Assembly: GCA_002376965.1 (NCBI GenBank)
Contig: DFOV01000331.1
Coordinates: 1 to 10,665, forward strand
DNA from: Gammaproteobacteria bacterium UBA3532
Lineage (GTDB): Bacteria; Pseudomonadota; Gammaproteobacteria; Enterobacterales; UBA3532
DNA length: 10,665 nt
Direction: 5' to 3'
How positions within the stretch are numbered: the stretch's first letter is position 1; every line of letters begins with the position of its first letter. Shown one piece after another: positions 1-6,530 of the stretch. A program made the translations under genes and the position numbers. The notes under the pieces are model-generated. The model did not search any database, was not told where the DNA came from, and saw only the letters and a list, made by a program, of their open reading frames with translations.

Positions 1-300
1 TACAACCGATTCATAGGCTAATAGCCGCACCGGCTGGGGTAGACTCTGAGGCAGGTAGGATACGATGCGGGCACGCTGACCGGGTTCCATTTCGATAATA
101 GGGTGCTCATTGAGCTGGACACGGCCTGAGGCTTTCACTAGTCCGCATAGGGATTTTAAAAAGGTCGACTTGCCGACGGCATTTGGCCCCAAAACAGCGA
201 CCATAGTACCGTTTTGTATAGTGGGTAGTGATAGCTGTTTGATGATGTCTTGCTGGCCCAAGCGGCCGTATCCGGCATGGAGTTGTTGAATCGATAACAT
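1..300 (-). CDS. Iron-siderophore ABC transporter ATPase, FecE/FepC type (3' part missing)
   Basis: This is the cytoplasmic ATPase that would power import through the neighbouring FecCD permease. Only the first 100 residues are inside the window. The N-terminus reads MLSIQQLHAGYGRLG. A Walker A motif GPNAVGKST lies at residues 38-46 (G43, K44 and S45 are the phosphate-binding positions). A Q-loop YLPQ ends at Q85, at the usual spacing for this family. The ABC signature, Walker B and H-loop would lie beyond base 1 and cannot be checked. The ATG at 300 lies two bases after the permease stop and has an AGGA Shine-Dalgarno about ten bases upstream, so it is the last visible gene of the receptor/transporter operon. 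ATPase identity is certain. The siderophore assignment rests on the family-typical sequence and the neighbours. Confidence 0.93.
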   Translation of the reverse strand, partial: MLSIQQLHAGYGRLGQQDIIKQLSLPTIQNGTMVAVLGPNAVGKSTFLKSLCGLVKASGRVQLNEHPIIEMEPGQRARIVSYLPQSLPQPVRLLAYESVV

Positions 301-302
301 GG

Positions 303-1391
303 TTACAGTGTCCTCGCGCGGGTTATCACCAAGGTACAAAAGAGCGGAATGCCGATCATCGCGGTGACGATGCCAATCGGCAAAATTACGCCCTCGATCA
401 CCACTTTGCTGAGTATGGCGGCAATGGATAGCAGCAAACCACCGACCAGGGCACTGCCTAACATATATAGCCGTTGATTTTCGCCCAGCAGCATGCGTGA
501 AATATGTGGCGCGACCAATCCGATAAAGCCGATTTCGCCAACAAAGCAGATCGCAACAGCGGTTAACAAGCTCACTTTTAACAACACTTGCAGGCGCAGG
601 CGTTTTACATTGATGCCAATACTGCGGGCGTGGTCTTCGCCATTGCGTAAAACCGTCATAGCACCGGCATAGCGCATGGATAAGAGCAGGCTAATGACTA
701 AAACGGCGCTGATCAGCATGATTTTTGGCCATGTGGCACGTGATAGACTGCCCATGGAGAAAAATACAATCTGGGTCATGGCATCGTCGTTAGATATGTA
801 TTGCAGCAGCCAGATCAATGCGTTCATTGCAAAATACAGGGTAATTCCGAAGAGCACTACCACTCCGACGCTGGCCCCATAAAATCGAGCCAATGACAGG
901 ATCAAACTGATGGCCAAGGCGGCGGCGATAAAAGCAAAAGTCGCTTCGACATAGTGTGAGGGAATAGCACCGAATGATGGCTGAAATACAATCGCAATAG
1001 CGGCCCCGAGGGTGGCGGCACCGGAAATGCCCAGCGTGAAGGGGCTGGCTAGTGGGTTATTGAGCATGGTTTGCATTTCTGCTCCCGCTAGCCCCAAAGC
1101 GGCCCCGACACAAATCGCCAACACGGCTACCGGCAGGCGAATATCCCATAGGATAACCGCTGTTCCACCGCTTAACTGCTCGGGGGAGGTGACAGCCTGC
1201 CAAAGCGTGGCAAAAGGAAGGTTGGCTGGCCCCGAGGTTAGATTGATGACCAAGCTCACAATGGTTAAGCCAAGCAGCCCAACCAATAGCAAACTGCGCC
1301 TTCGCATACGCTGACGATACTCCAGGGCTAGATTACCCCGGCTTTTTTCGTTGCCTGTGGTGCCGTTAGCGGTGATAGATGCGCTGTTCAT
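303..1391 (-). CDS. FecCD-family iron-siderophore ABC permease
   Basis: Inner-membrane permease of the BtuC/FecCD family, 362 residues from the chosen start. It has many hydrophobic helices and the family hallmarks: IRLPVAVLAICVGAALGLAG near residues 84-103, NPLASPFTLGISGA near 112-125, a cytoplasmic ATPase-contacting loop with GEDHARSIGI near 251-260, and GFIGLVAPHISR near 288-299. The start at 1391 is preferred because it forms an ATGA overlap with the stop of the binding-protein gene and has AGAGG just upstream. An ATG at 1424 would add 11 polar residues but overlap the upstream gene by 37 bases. Only one permease gene is visible. FecCD proteins work as dimers, so this one is inferred to form a homodimer unless a partner lies beyond the window. 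Confidence 0.93.
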   Translation of the reverse strand: MNSASITANGTTGNEKSRGNLALEYRQRMRRRSLLLVGLLGLTIVSLVINLTSGPANLPFATLWQAVTSPEQLSGGTAVILWDIRLPVAVLAICVGAALGLAGAEMQTMLNNPLASPFTLGISGAATLGAAIAIVFQPSFGAIPSHYVEATFAFIAAALAISLILSLARFYGASVGVVVLFGITLYFAMNALIWLLQYISNDDAMTQIVFFSMGSLSRATWPKIMLISAVLVISLLLSMRYAGAMTVLRNGEDHARSIGINVKRLRLQVLLKVSLLTAVAICFVGEIGFIGLVAPHISRMLLGENQRLYMLGSALVGGLLLSIAAILSKVVIEGVILPIGIVTAMIGIPLFCTLVITRARTL

Positions 1392-2542
1392 GGTTGCCTC
1401 TGCTGTGGCTGTAGGCTTGCCCAATAGACGCCATCCCGATCAAAAGGTAGAAAGTCCTGGTGAAAGCGAGTCAGTAGCGCATCGGGTTGAAGGTGGGCGA
1501 AGGTGTCGGGGTAGAACCATTTGGCCATGACTTGCACCGCGACGACATTAAATGGCGATATATAGAAATGGTGCCAGATGCTGTGCATGCGTTGCTGCTT
1601 TATAGCGTTTAGATAGTCAAAACCGCGTGTTTGACTGGCTTTGTGCAAGGAGCGCTGCACGATGTCTTCTGAAATAAAAGCGCCACTGATAAGGGTGTTA
1701 ACGTCGCTAGTTTTCTGTTGGAAGTGACCGATGGCGGTGCCGATATAGATGTCAGGCTGGTTGGCTAGCAGGTATTCCAGGTTGACCATGCCATGATCGC
1801 CAGGCAGCAGATCGCGGCCCATGTTGTGGCCACCGGCAGCGTCAATAAAATCGGCAAACATCTGATGGGCAATGGTTTCGCAGCATTCGGTGAACAACCC
1901 AACGCGGCTATGCAAAAAAACCTTGGGTTTCGGTGTTTTGATCCGGCTAAGGGGCTCTAAAACTTGATCGAGTGCTTGCTGATATAGCCGGTTGAATTGT
2001 TCGGCTCGCTCGGTCTTGCTCAATAAGCGGCCTAAAATAGCCATGCTTTGGGTGGTGTGTTCCAGTGGCTTCTGGCGAAAATCGATGAATACGACGGGAA
2101 TGTTGGCTGCTTCCAGCTTTTCGAGTATTGACGTATTTTTGAGTGTTGGGCCGTGGCCTTTTTGTAGCCCAAAAATCGCAACGTCTGGTTTTAAGGCAAT
2201 GGCCTTTTCAACGCTGAAACTGTTGGCTCCTTTGCCGCCAATCACCGGAATTTTCTCGATGTTTGGCATTACGCGGCGAAACTGCTCCCATGTTCCGGGG
2301 TCATAACGCTGCATTTCACCGAGCATGCCGACGATCTTGGTGGTGGCTATTTGTGGATCGATCACTGAAAGGGCCGTTAAGAAGCGTCCTTCGCCTAAGA
2401 TAATTCGTTGGATGTTGGTCGGCACGAAAACCTGGCGTTCTGCAATATCCGTTATTTGTTGGGTATTGGCTTGTGGTGTCTGGGCCGCTGCTATTGGGAG
2501 CCAAGTAATGACAGATAAAAGAAGGATAAGTAGTCGATACAT
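1388..2542 (-). CDS. Periplasmic iron-siderophore binding protein (TroA/FhuD-like fold)
   Basis: Secreted solute-binding protein, 384 residues, that would hand the ferric siderophore to the FecCD permease. A clear Sec signal peptide (MYRLLILLLSVITWLPIAAA, then QTPQ) suggests cleavage near residue 20. No lipobox cysteine is seen, so it should be soluble in the periplasm. The mature protein opens with the pattern usual for this class, DIAERQVFVPTNIQRIILGEG. Later it has KPDVAIFGLQKG and QPDIYIGTAIGHF, where binding-lobe strands are expected. At 384 residues it is longer than typical FepB/FhuD proteins (about 300-320). The ATG at 2542 has GCAGG about five bases upstream. The gene lies 197 bases downstream of the receptor stop, beyond a structured element, and overlaps the permease start by four bases. 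Ligand specificity cannot be read from the sequence. Confidence 0.88.
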   Translation of the reverse strand: MYRLLILLLSVITWLPIAAAQTPQANTQQITDIAERQVFVPTNIQRIILGEGRFLTALSVIDPQIATTKIVGMLGEMQRYDPGTWEQFRRVMPNIEKIPVIGGKGANSFSVEKAIALKPDVAIFGLQKGHGPTLKNTSILEKLEAANIPVVFIDFRQKPLEHTTQSMAILGRLLSKTERAEQFNRLYQQALDQVLEPLSRIKTPKPKVFLHSRVGLFTECCETIAHQMFADFIDAAGGHNMGRDLLPGDHGMVNLEYLLANQPDIYIGTAIGHFQQKTSDVNTLISGAFISEDIVQRSLHKASQTRGFDYLNAIKQQRMHSIWHHFYISPFNVVAVQVMAKWFYPDTFAHLQPDALLTRFHQDFLPFDRDGVYWASLQPQQRQP

Positions 2543-2601
2543 ATTGGCCTGCTTTGTTGTGAGTGGTTTCTTGCGTAGATTGATCTAACGATTGGCAATT
2601 T

Positions 2602-2731
2602 GGCCTTTGGGTGGATAAGCAAATCAGAACCATTGCCAACGCTAAATACGCGCTCCCGGCGCGAATTTAGCTCGAAAATCATCCTTGATTTTCGTGGCAA
2701 TGAACCTGCTTTACTTATCCACCCAAAGGCC
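2602..2731. repeat. 130-base bifurcated palindromic element between receptor and binding-protein genes
   Basis: The outer arms are a perfect 18-base inverted repeat: GGCCTTTGGGTGGATAAG at 2602-2619 and its exact complement at 2714-2731. Pairing continues inward with mismatches to 2638/2695, giving 32 of 37 complementary positions, including an 8-bp block 2631-2638/2695-2702. The head splits into two hairpins. One is 2641-2671 (12 pairs, one A/A mismatch, loop TCCCG). The other is 2673-2694 (9 pairs, loop TCCT). By hand count 106 of 130 bases are paired. The receptor stop is eight bases from one end, so the element would be transcribed as the first part of the intercistronic RNA. No U-run follows any stem, so it is not a classical intrinsic terminator. 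It could be a REP/MITE-like element or an mRNA-stability structure. No target-site duplication is visible. Confidence 0.85.
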
Positions 2732-2739
2732 TACCAGCG

Positions 2740-4899
2740 CTAGAAATCGTAGGACACCGTCATTTTAATATTCCTGCCTGGTTCAAAATCCGCCAGATAG
2801 AGCGTGCCAAACAGTGGGTGATTAGAGGTGCCGGTGCGTGACGATTGTGAGATATAGAATTCATCGAATAGATTGTCGACGCCCAAAGTCACAGCTAAAC
2901 CATCCAGGCTCCCCTCTGGTTGCCAGCGGGCCGAGATGTTGTGCACCTTATAGCCCTCTTTGGCGCTGTCAGAAACCGTGCTATCCAGCACCAGACCAGC
3001 ATCAAGATCATCAACGTCCATAAAATCCCAGTGCAATGTGGTATCGATCGCAGTAAAGGTATAGTCCAAGCTGAGAGTTAAGGTATCGCCTTGTTCGCGG
3101 CTTAAGCGAGCACCATCCAGATTTAAACGGGCATTTTCTTCTTCCAGGAAAGTATATTGACCGAATGCATCCAGTTCGGTTTCTGCCGATGAATAGGTAA
3201 CCAGAGCTGCCAAGCCGCCAATATCATAACCGGCGTAGAACTCATAACCGTCAATCGTTAGATCACCCACATTGTCTTTCCAGGCACGGATTTCTTCGCT
3301 GGGATGGCTGGCATAATCATAGATATAATCGTTGATCTCGGTTTCAAACAGCGTCACGCCAACCGAAAAGCGCTCTGCACCCAAGACTGGTGCTTCATAG
3401 GCAAAGCCGACTTCGGTGTTCAAACCGGTTTCCGCATCGATATCTTCATTGGGAACGTCATATAAACCGGCACCACTGAAAGTTTCGCCGATTTCCGGGC
3501 CTTTAAACAGTTGGGTGGCACTGGCATGCAGCAGCAAGTCAGAATTTACATCGTATTCAAGACCGAGGCCCAGCGTGGTGTCGCTGAAGCTATCATCAAC
3601 AACGGCGCTATCAATAGTGTAGTCTTCATACCGAACGCCGGGGATAACGCTAAACCCACCACCAACTAACCAGCGATCTTCAACATAAATGGCGCTGCTT
3701 TTTGCCTCTTCGGAAGAAGACGTGGAGCCTTCAGCCCCTTTGAATTGATAGTCAGTGTCATATTTGATGATGTCAAAGCCATAGGTGACGCTGTGTTCGC
3801 CCAACGCCGTGATATCGGTGACAGCCATCAGGTTTAAGCCGGTGTTGGTTGCTTCACCCGTGACATCTCCGGCTGCGGGTGGTCGCCAGCTTGCCAGCCC
3901 ACTTTCATCCCGATTTAATTCACTGATATTTTTAAACAGGCTCGCGCTAATGTCGGTTGCGCCGACCTGACCTGAGTATTTAAGTGTCAGGGTGTCACGG
4001 GTGAATTCGGTTGGGTAGGTCAGTGGAATTTCCAGGGTTTCAGCAATCACTATGTCTGTTGCCAATCCCATATCGGGTCGGTAGCTATAATCCCCCTCGT
4101 CTTTATAAAACTCATAACCAAAGGACAGGCGATGGGAGGGGCTGATATCCCAGCCAAACTTGACCAGAAAATCATCGAGGTCGCCTTCCAGCCCGCGCAC
4201 TTCGCCATGGGTTCCTTCGATTTCATCGCCATTTTGGTCAACGATTTTGCCATCGCCAACGTCGTAGTTATCGCGGCTAACCACATTGTAATAGGCCAAA
4301 AAATCGAAGCTGTCATTGAGTTGGCCATAGCCGGTTACAGCAAGGCTGTCACTGGCATTGTCAGACACAGTGGCTTGCACCCGTCCTCCAAATTGCGATC
4401 CAGGCTTTAGAAGCTCTTTGGCTTCTTTGGTTTCAAAGCGCACAGCGCCACCCAGCCCGCCATTGACAACCGAATTGTTGCCGACATCAATATCGGCGGA
4501 TTTGAGAATGTCTGCGTGGATCTGCAAGTTGCCCATGTGGTGATACATGTAGGTATTCTGGTTAGCGCCATCGATGGTGATTTTCAGATCTTTATCATCC
4601 ATGCTGCGAATAGTGATTCGTTGATTCAGTGAGTGGGCTCCGCCGACATCGACACCAGGAACAGGGCGCAATAGGTCGCTGATATGGTCTGCCTGTTTAA
4701 TGGCCATGATATCGCTGTCCAGCTTGACACTCGATGATGATACTTCCGTACCCCAAACCACCATTTCTTCCGTGGTTTCTTGGTTGATGTCTGACTCAGC
4801 CGCCGCCAACGCAGGAATGCAAATCGCCGGAAATGAAAGGGCTGCAGCGATTCTGATAGCCAGTTTATTTTGAGAAAAAGATAGATATGCTTTCTTCAT
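2740..4899 (-). CDS. TonB-dependent outer-membrane receptor, probably for a ferric catecholate siderophore
   Basis: Outer-membrane gated channel, 719 residues. The N-terminal signal peptide runs through LSFPAICIPALAAA with likely cleavage near residue 32-34. A candidate TonB box EEMVVWG is at 44-50. The plug domain spans about 55-165, with RITIRSMDDKDLKITIDGA (93-111), YHHMGNLQI (119-127) and GGLGGAVRFETKEA (147-160). The rest is alternating-strand beta-barrel sequence, including FKGPEIGETF at 465-474, a late GVDNLFDEFY and a C-terminal aromatic residue (MTVSYDF), as expected for BAM-dependent assembly. It is the first gene of the uptake operon, opposite the DHB genes and behind a Fur box, which supports uptake of the siderophore made by this locus. 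The plug also resembles haem-receptor relatives, so the substrate is inferred from context, not shown. Confidence 0.93.
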   Translation of the reverse strand: MKKAYLSFSQNKLAIRIAAALSFPAICIPALAAAESDINQETTEEMVVWGTEVSSSSVKLDSDIMAIKQADHISDLLRPVPGVDVGGAHSLNQRITIRSMDDKDLKITIDGANQNTYMYHHMGNLQIHADILKSADIDVGNNSVVNGGLGGAVRFETKEAKELLKPGSQFGGRVQATVSDNASDSLAVTGYGQLNDSFDFLAYYNVVSRDNYDVGDGKIVDQNGDEIEGTHGEVRGLEGDLDDFLVKFGWDISPSHRLSFGYEFYKDEGDYSYRPDMGLATDIVIAETLEIPLTYPTEFTRDTLTLKYSGQVGATDISASLFKNISELNRDESGLASWRPPAAGDVTGEATNTGLNLMAVTDITALGEHSVTYGFDIIKYDTDYQFKGAEGSTSSSEEAKSSAIYVEDRWLVGGGFSVIPGVRYEDYTIDSAVVDDSFSDTTLGLGLEYDVNSDLLLHASATQLFKGPEIGETFSGAGLYDVPNEDIDAETGLNTEVGFAYEAPVLGAERFSVGVTLFETEINDYIYDYASHPSEEIRAWKDNVGDLTIDGYEFYAGYDIGGLAALVTYSSAETELDAFGQYTFLEEENARLNLDGARLSREQGDTLTLSLDYTFTAIDTTLHWDFMDVDDLDAGLVLDSTVSDSAKEGYKVHNISARWQPEGSLDGLAVTLGVDNLFDEFYISQSSRTGTSNHPLFGTLYLADFEPGRNIKMTVSYDF

Positions 4900-4916
4900 A
4901 GGTCACCCAATGTTGT

Positions 4917-4941
4917 GGCGTTCTTTATCGCAAGGAACGCC
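4917..4941 (-). other. Hairpin in the receptor 5' leader
   Basis: GGCGTTC at 4917-4923 is the exact complement of GAACGCC at 4935-4941. Two further A-T pairs lie inside after one C/A mismatch (in the RNA sense), with loop GCGAT. In the receptor mRNA it would end 17 bases before the ATG, just before the GGGTGA ribosome-binding region. It could affect mRNA stability or access of the ribosome. It is not followed by a U-run, so it is not an intrinsic terminator. Confidence 0.5.
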
Positions 4942-4993
4942 TTAAAGTGTTAACGCCTAATGTGAATGTCTTCCTTTTCCCCATTAGCGCAAT

Positions 4994-5008
4994 TGATAAT
5001 CATTCGTG
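4994..5008. promoter_or_regulatory. Possible weak secondary Fur half-site
   Basis: TGATAATCATTCGTG has one perfect 7-base Fur arm (TGATAAT), but only three of seven positions of the second arm match ATTATCA. It lies 16 bases nearer the receptor gene than the strong palindrome at 5024-5038, so it could extend Fur binding downstream of the promoter. Taken alone it is marginal. Confidence 0.35.
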
Positions 5009-5022
5009 ATAAGATTTTGTGG

Positions 5023-5051
5023 ATGATAATGATTATCATTTGAAAAGTAAA
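5023..5051 (-). promoter_or_regulatory. Putative sigma-70 promoter of the receptor/transporter operon
   Basis: On the minus strand TTTACT (5051-5046, 4/6 to the -35 consensus) is followed after 17 bases by TATCAT (5028-5023, 5/6 to the -10 consensus). The Fur palindrome 5024-5038 covers the -10 and much of the spacer, the usual arrangement for iron repression. Transcription would begin near 5016, giving a leader of about 115 bases. The boxes were read by eye and have not been shown experimentally. Confidence 0.4.
5024..5038. promoter_or_regulatory. Fur box, receptor side (perfect 7-1-7 palindrome)
   Basis: TGATAATGATTATCA is a perfect 7-1-7 inverted repeat matching the Fur core TGATAATnATTATCA. 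Against the 19-base consensus (window 5025-5043) it matches 15 of 19. The centre is about 130 bases upstream of the receptor ATG and overlaps a plausible promoter. Fur with Fe2+ would repress the uptake genes when iron is plentiful. Confidence 0.88.
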
Positions 5052-5117
5052 TAGCGAATATTTACCGCATAGCTGCGCTGACTGAATGCCACCTTCAGCT
5101 AAGCCCGCGCTTTTGAG

Positions 5118-5161
5118 TGAGCCCCAAACCTCCGTTGGCTGAGTCTCAAATCTCCGTTGGC
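5118..5161. repeat. 22-base tandem duplication in the divergent control region
   Basis: Two adjacent copies, 5118-5139 and 5140-5161, of a unit of the form TGAGYCYCAAAYCTCCGTTGGC differ at only three C/T positions. A third TGAG at 5162-5165 begins the inverted repeat that follows, so both duplications and palindrome belong to one repetitive block. No gene or regulator site is recognised in it. Confidence 0.8.
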
Positions 5162-5216
5162 TGAGCTTGTCGAAGCCCACTCAGAAAAGGAGAGCACTTC
5201 GACAGGCTCAGTGAAC
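5156..5216. repeat. Inverted repeat of the dispersed TGAGCTTGTCGAAG type
   Basis: Arms 5156-5175 and 5197-5216 are complementary at 17 of 20 positions. The inner core CTGAGCTTGTCGAAG / CTTCGACAGGCTCAG pairs at 14 of 15, with the odd position a possible G-T wobble. The loop is 21 bases. From memory, cores close to CTTCGACARGCTCAG recur between genes in many proteobacterial genomes, which would make this a copy of a dispersed palindromic repeat. It lies between the two Fur boxes and has no following T-run. Confidence 0.7.
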
Positions 5217-5240
5217 AGATTAAAAAATAATTATTTATAC

Positions 5241-5270
5241 TTGATAATGATTATCATTACGATCTAAGAT
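5241..5270 (+). promoter_or_regulatory. Putative sigma-70 promoter of the DHB/siderophore operon
   Basis: TTGATA at 5241-5246 (5/6 to -35) is followed after 18 bases by TAAGAT at 5265-5270 (4/6 to -10). The second Fur palindrome covers the -35 and the spacer. An alternative pair, TGAACA at 5212-5217 and TATACT at 5236-5241, would put the Fur box at the transcription start instead. Either arrangement allows Fur repression. The true start site needs mapping. Confidence 0.4.
5242..5256. promoter_or_regulatory. Fur box, biosynthesis side (perfect 7-1-7 palindrome)
   Basis: TGATAATGATTATCA is identical to the palindrome at 5024-5038. The 19-base window 5243-5261 matches the Fur consensus at 16 of 19. 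It ends 47 bases before the isochorismate synthase ATG, a standard operator position. It would switch off DHB and siderophore production when iron is sufficient. Confidence 0.9.
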
Positions 5271-5303
5271 GGACCGACTTTGTGATCAGGTACGAGAATA
5301 ATC

Positions 5304-6530
5304 ATGAGAGACACAACCTTTGTTGATTCGACCTTGAACGGCTCGAATGGTAGCTCTGCACATGCTGCGCTGCTACACGCTTCTCCGCGCTTGCTGGAGC
5401 AATATCAGCCCGAGTCGTCGGTGTATTTCGCGTCGCCGGAGAGGGCATTATTAGCCATGCCACCCTTTGCCTCTCTCCTGGTGGCGGGAATGCAAGACTT
5501 GTCTCAGCAGGCGTCGGAGTCCTTAAAGCTGGCACGCGATCTTGGCTTTGAGCGGCCTATTGTGGTGGGGGCGCTCCCTTTTAATACCAACGAAAAGCCG
5601 TTACTGCGGGTAAGTATTCAATCCGAGTGGGAGGAGACGCCCGTAAAACCACAGCTAACAGCGGTAAAGGCCGTGGATGCCGAAAGCATTAGCGCTTATC
5701 CGGCACCAGAGCACTATATGGCGGGGGTTAAAGATGCGTTAACCCGCTTTGCACGCGGAGAGCTGGATAAGGTGGTGCTGTCTCGCACCCTGGAAGTGTC
5801 ATGTAAGCAACGGCCAGATGTGAAGGCGTTGTTAAACAACCTGGCAGCGAAAAACCATCATGGCTATACCTTTGCCGTTGATTTTCCGGCAGAAGATGGT
5901 CAGAGCAAGCCAGCGACATTGATTGGTGCCAGTCCAGAGCTGCTGCTATCACATCGCGGCAATAAAATTATCGCCAATCCACTGGCTGGCTCTGAACCGC
6001 GTAGCAGCGATCCGCAAGAAGATCGCCAGCGGGCGCAGCAGTTGTTGGCATCTCAAAAGGATCGCTATGAGCATGCGATTGTCATTGAGGCAGTGGCAGA
6101 GGCACTGCGTCCATTTTGCCGTGATCTGGACATCCCTGAGCAACCCGAACTGATTCAGACCGAAACCATGTGGCATTTGTCGACCGTGATCGAAGGTGAG
6201 TTAAAAAACACCGATACCTCTTCGCTGGAATTGGCCTTAGCGATGCACCCAACGCCAGCAGTGTGCGGCTTTCCAAAAGCCGAGGCGCAGCAGGCGATAA
6301 AGGATATTGAGCCACATCAGCGGGGGTTATTTACCGGTATGGTCGGATGGTGTGACAGTGCTGGTGATGGGGAATGGGTGGTCACGATTCGCTGTGCCCA
6401 GATCCAGGATTGTGCAATTCGGCTGTATGCCGGTGCTGGGGTGGTGGCGGGTTCTTGTCCTGAAAAAGAACTGGCTGAAACTGGGGCCAAGTTTAATACC
6501 ATGTTACAGGCGATGGGGGTTTGCATATGA
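5304..6530 (+). CDS. entC: Isochorismate synthase (EntC/DhbC type)
   Basis: Cytoplasmic Mg2+-dependent enzyme converting chorismate to isochorismate, the first step to 2,3-dihydroxybenzoate. The 408 residues are close to the usual length (EntC 391, DhbC 398). The chorismate-binding domain fills the C-terminal two thirds. DKVVLSR has K156 at the position of the general-base lysine. GASPELLL is at 208-215, NPLAGSEPR at 225-233, ETMWHLST at 287-294, [10 protein letters not shown] at 315-324, GLFTGMVGW at 341-349, and the Mg-binding PEKE at 386-389. The ATG at 5304 has only a weak GAG-type ribosome site. It opens the operon behind a Fur box, and its stop overlaps the next start as ATGA. Salicylate synthases share the fold, but the isochorismatase and DHB ligase next door make isochorismate the expected product. 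Confidence 0.95.
   Translation: MRDTTFVDSTLNGSNGSSAHAALLHASPRLLEQYQPESSVYFASPERALLAMPPFASLLVAGMQDLSQQASESLKLARDLGFERPIVVGALPFNTNEKPLLRVSIQSEWEETPVKPQLTAVKAVDAESISAYPAPEHYMAGVKDALTRFARGELDKVVLSRTLEVSCKQRPDVKALLNNLAAKNHHGYTFAVDFPAEDGQSKPATLIGASPELLLSHRGNKIIANPLAGSEPRSSDPQEDRQRAQQLLASQKDRYEHAIVIEAVAEALRPFCRDLDIPEQPELIQTETMWHLSTVIEGELKNTDTSSLELALAMHPTPAVCGFPKAEAQQAIKDIEPHQRGLFTGMVGWCDSAGDGEWVVTIRCAQIQDCAIRLYAGAGVVAGSCPEKELAETGAKFNTMLQAMGVCI

Noticed and set aside
1392..1424. Upstream ATG at 1424 for the permease
   Set aside because: It would overlap the binding-protein gene by 37 bases and only adds a polar stretch. The ATGA start at 1391 has its own ribosome site.
2602..2731. Intrinsic terminator or integron attC site
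   Set aside because: The structure lacks a T-run after any stem on either strand. No attC core sites of the usual GTTRRRY/RYYYAAC form were found at its ends, and no integrase or cassette genes are present.
2594..2739. Target-site duplication flanking the palindrome
   Set aside because: The eight bases outside each arm (GGCAATTT and TACCAGCG) are unrelated, so there is no direct evidence for a transposition event.
4950..5180. A 76-codon minus-strand open frame in the divergent control region
   Set aside because: Its codons run through the strong Fur palindrome (giving a run of isoleucines) and the tandem duplication. It has no recognisable domain and covers the promoter zone, so it is not considered a gene.
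5302..5535. Antisense and other-frame open frames across the enzyme genes (for example 5302-5535 minus, 8521-8772 minus, 1012-1314 plus)
   Set aside because: They lie wholly or almost wholly within strongly supported genes, show no family motifs and have no ribosome site or promoter of their own.
6521..6526. TTG start two codons upstream for the DHB ligase
   Set aside because: The ATG at 6527 gives the typical ATGA coupling with entC and better spacing to the GGGGG ribosome site.
5304..6530. Salicylate synthase (Irp9/MbtI type) instead of isochorismate synthase
   Set aside because: The fold is shared, but the adjacent isochorismatase and the DHB-type pocket of the ligase require free isochorismate.
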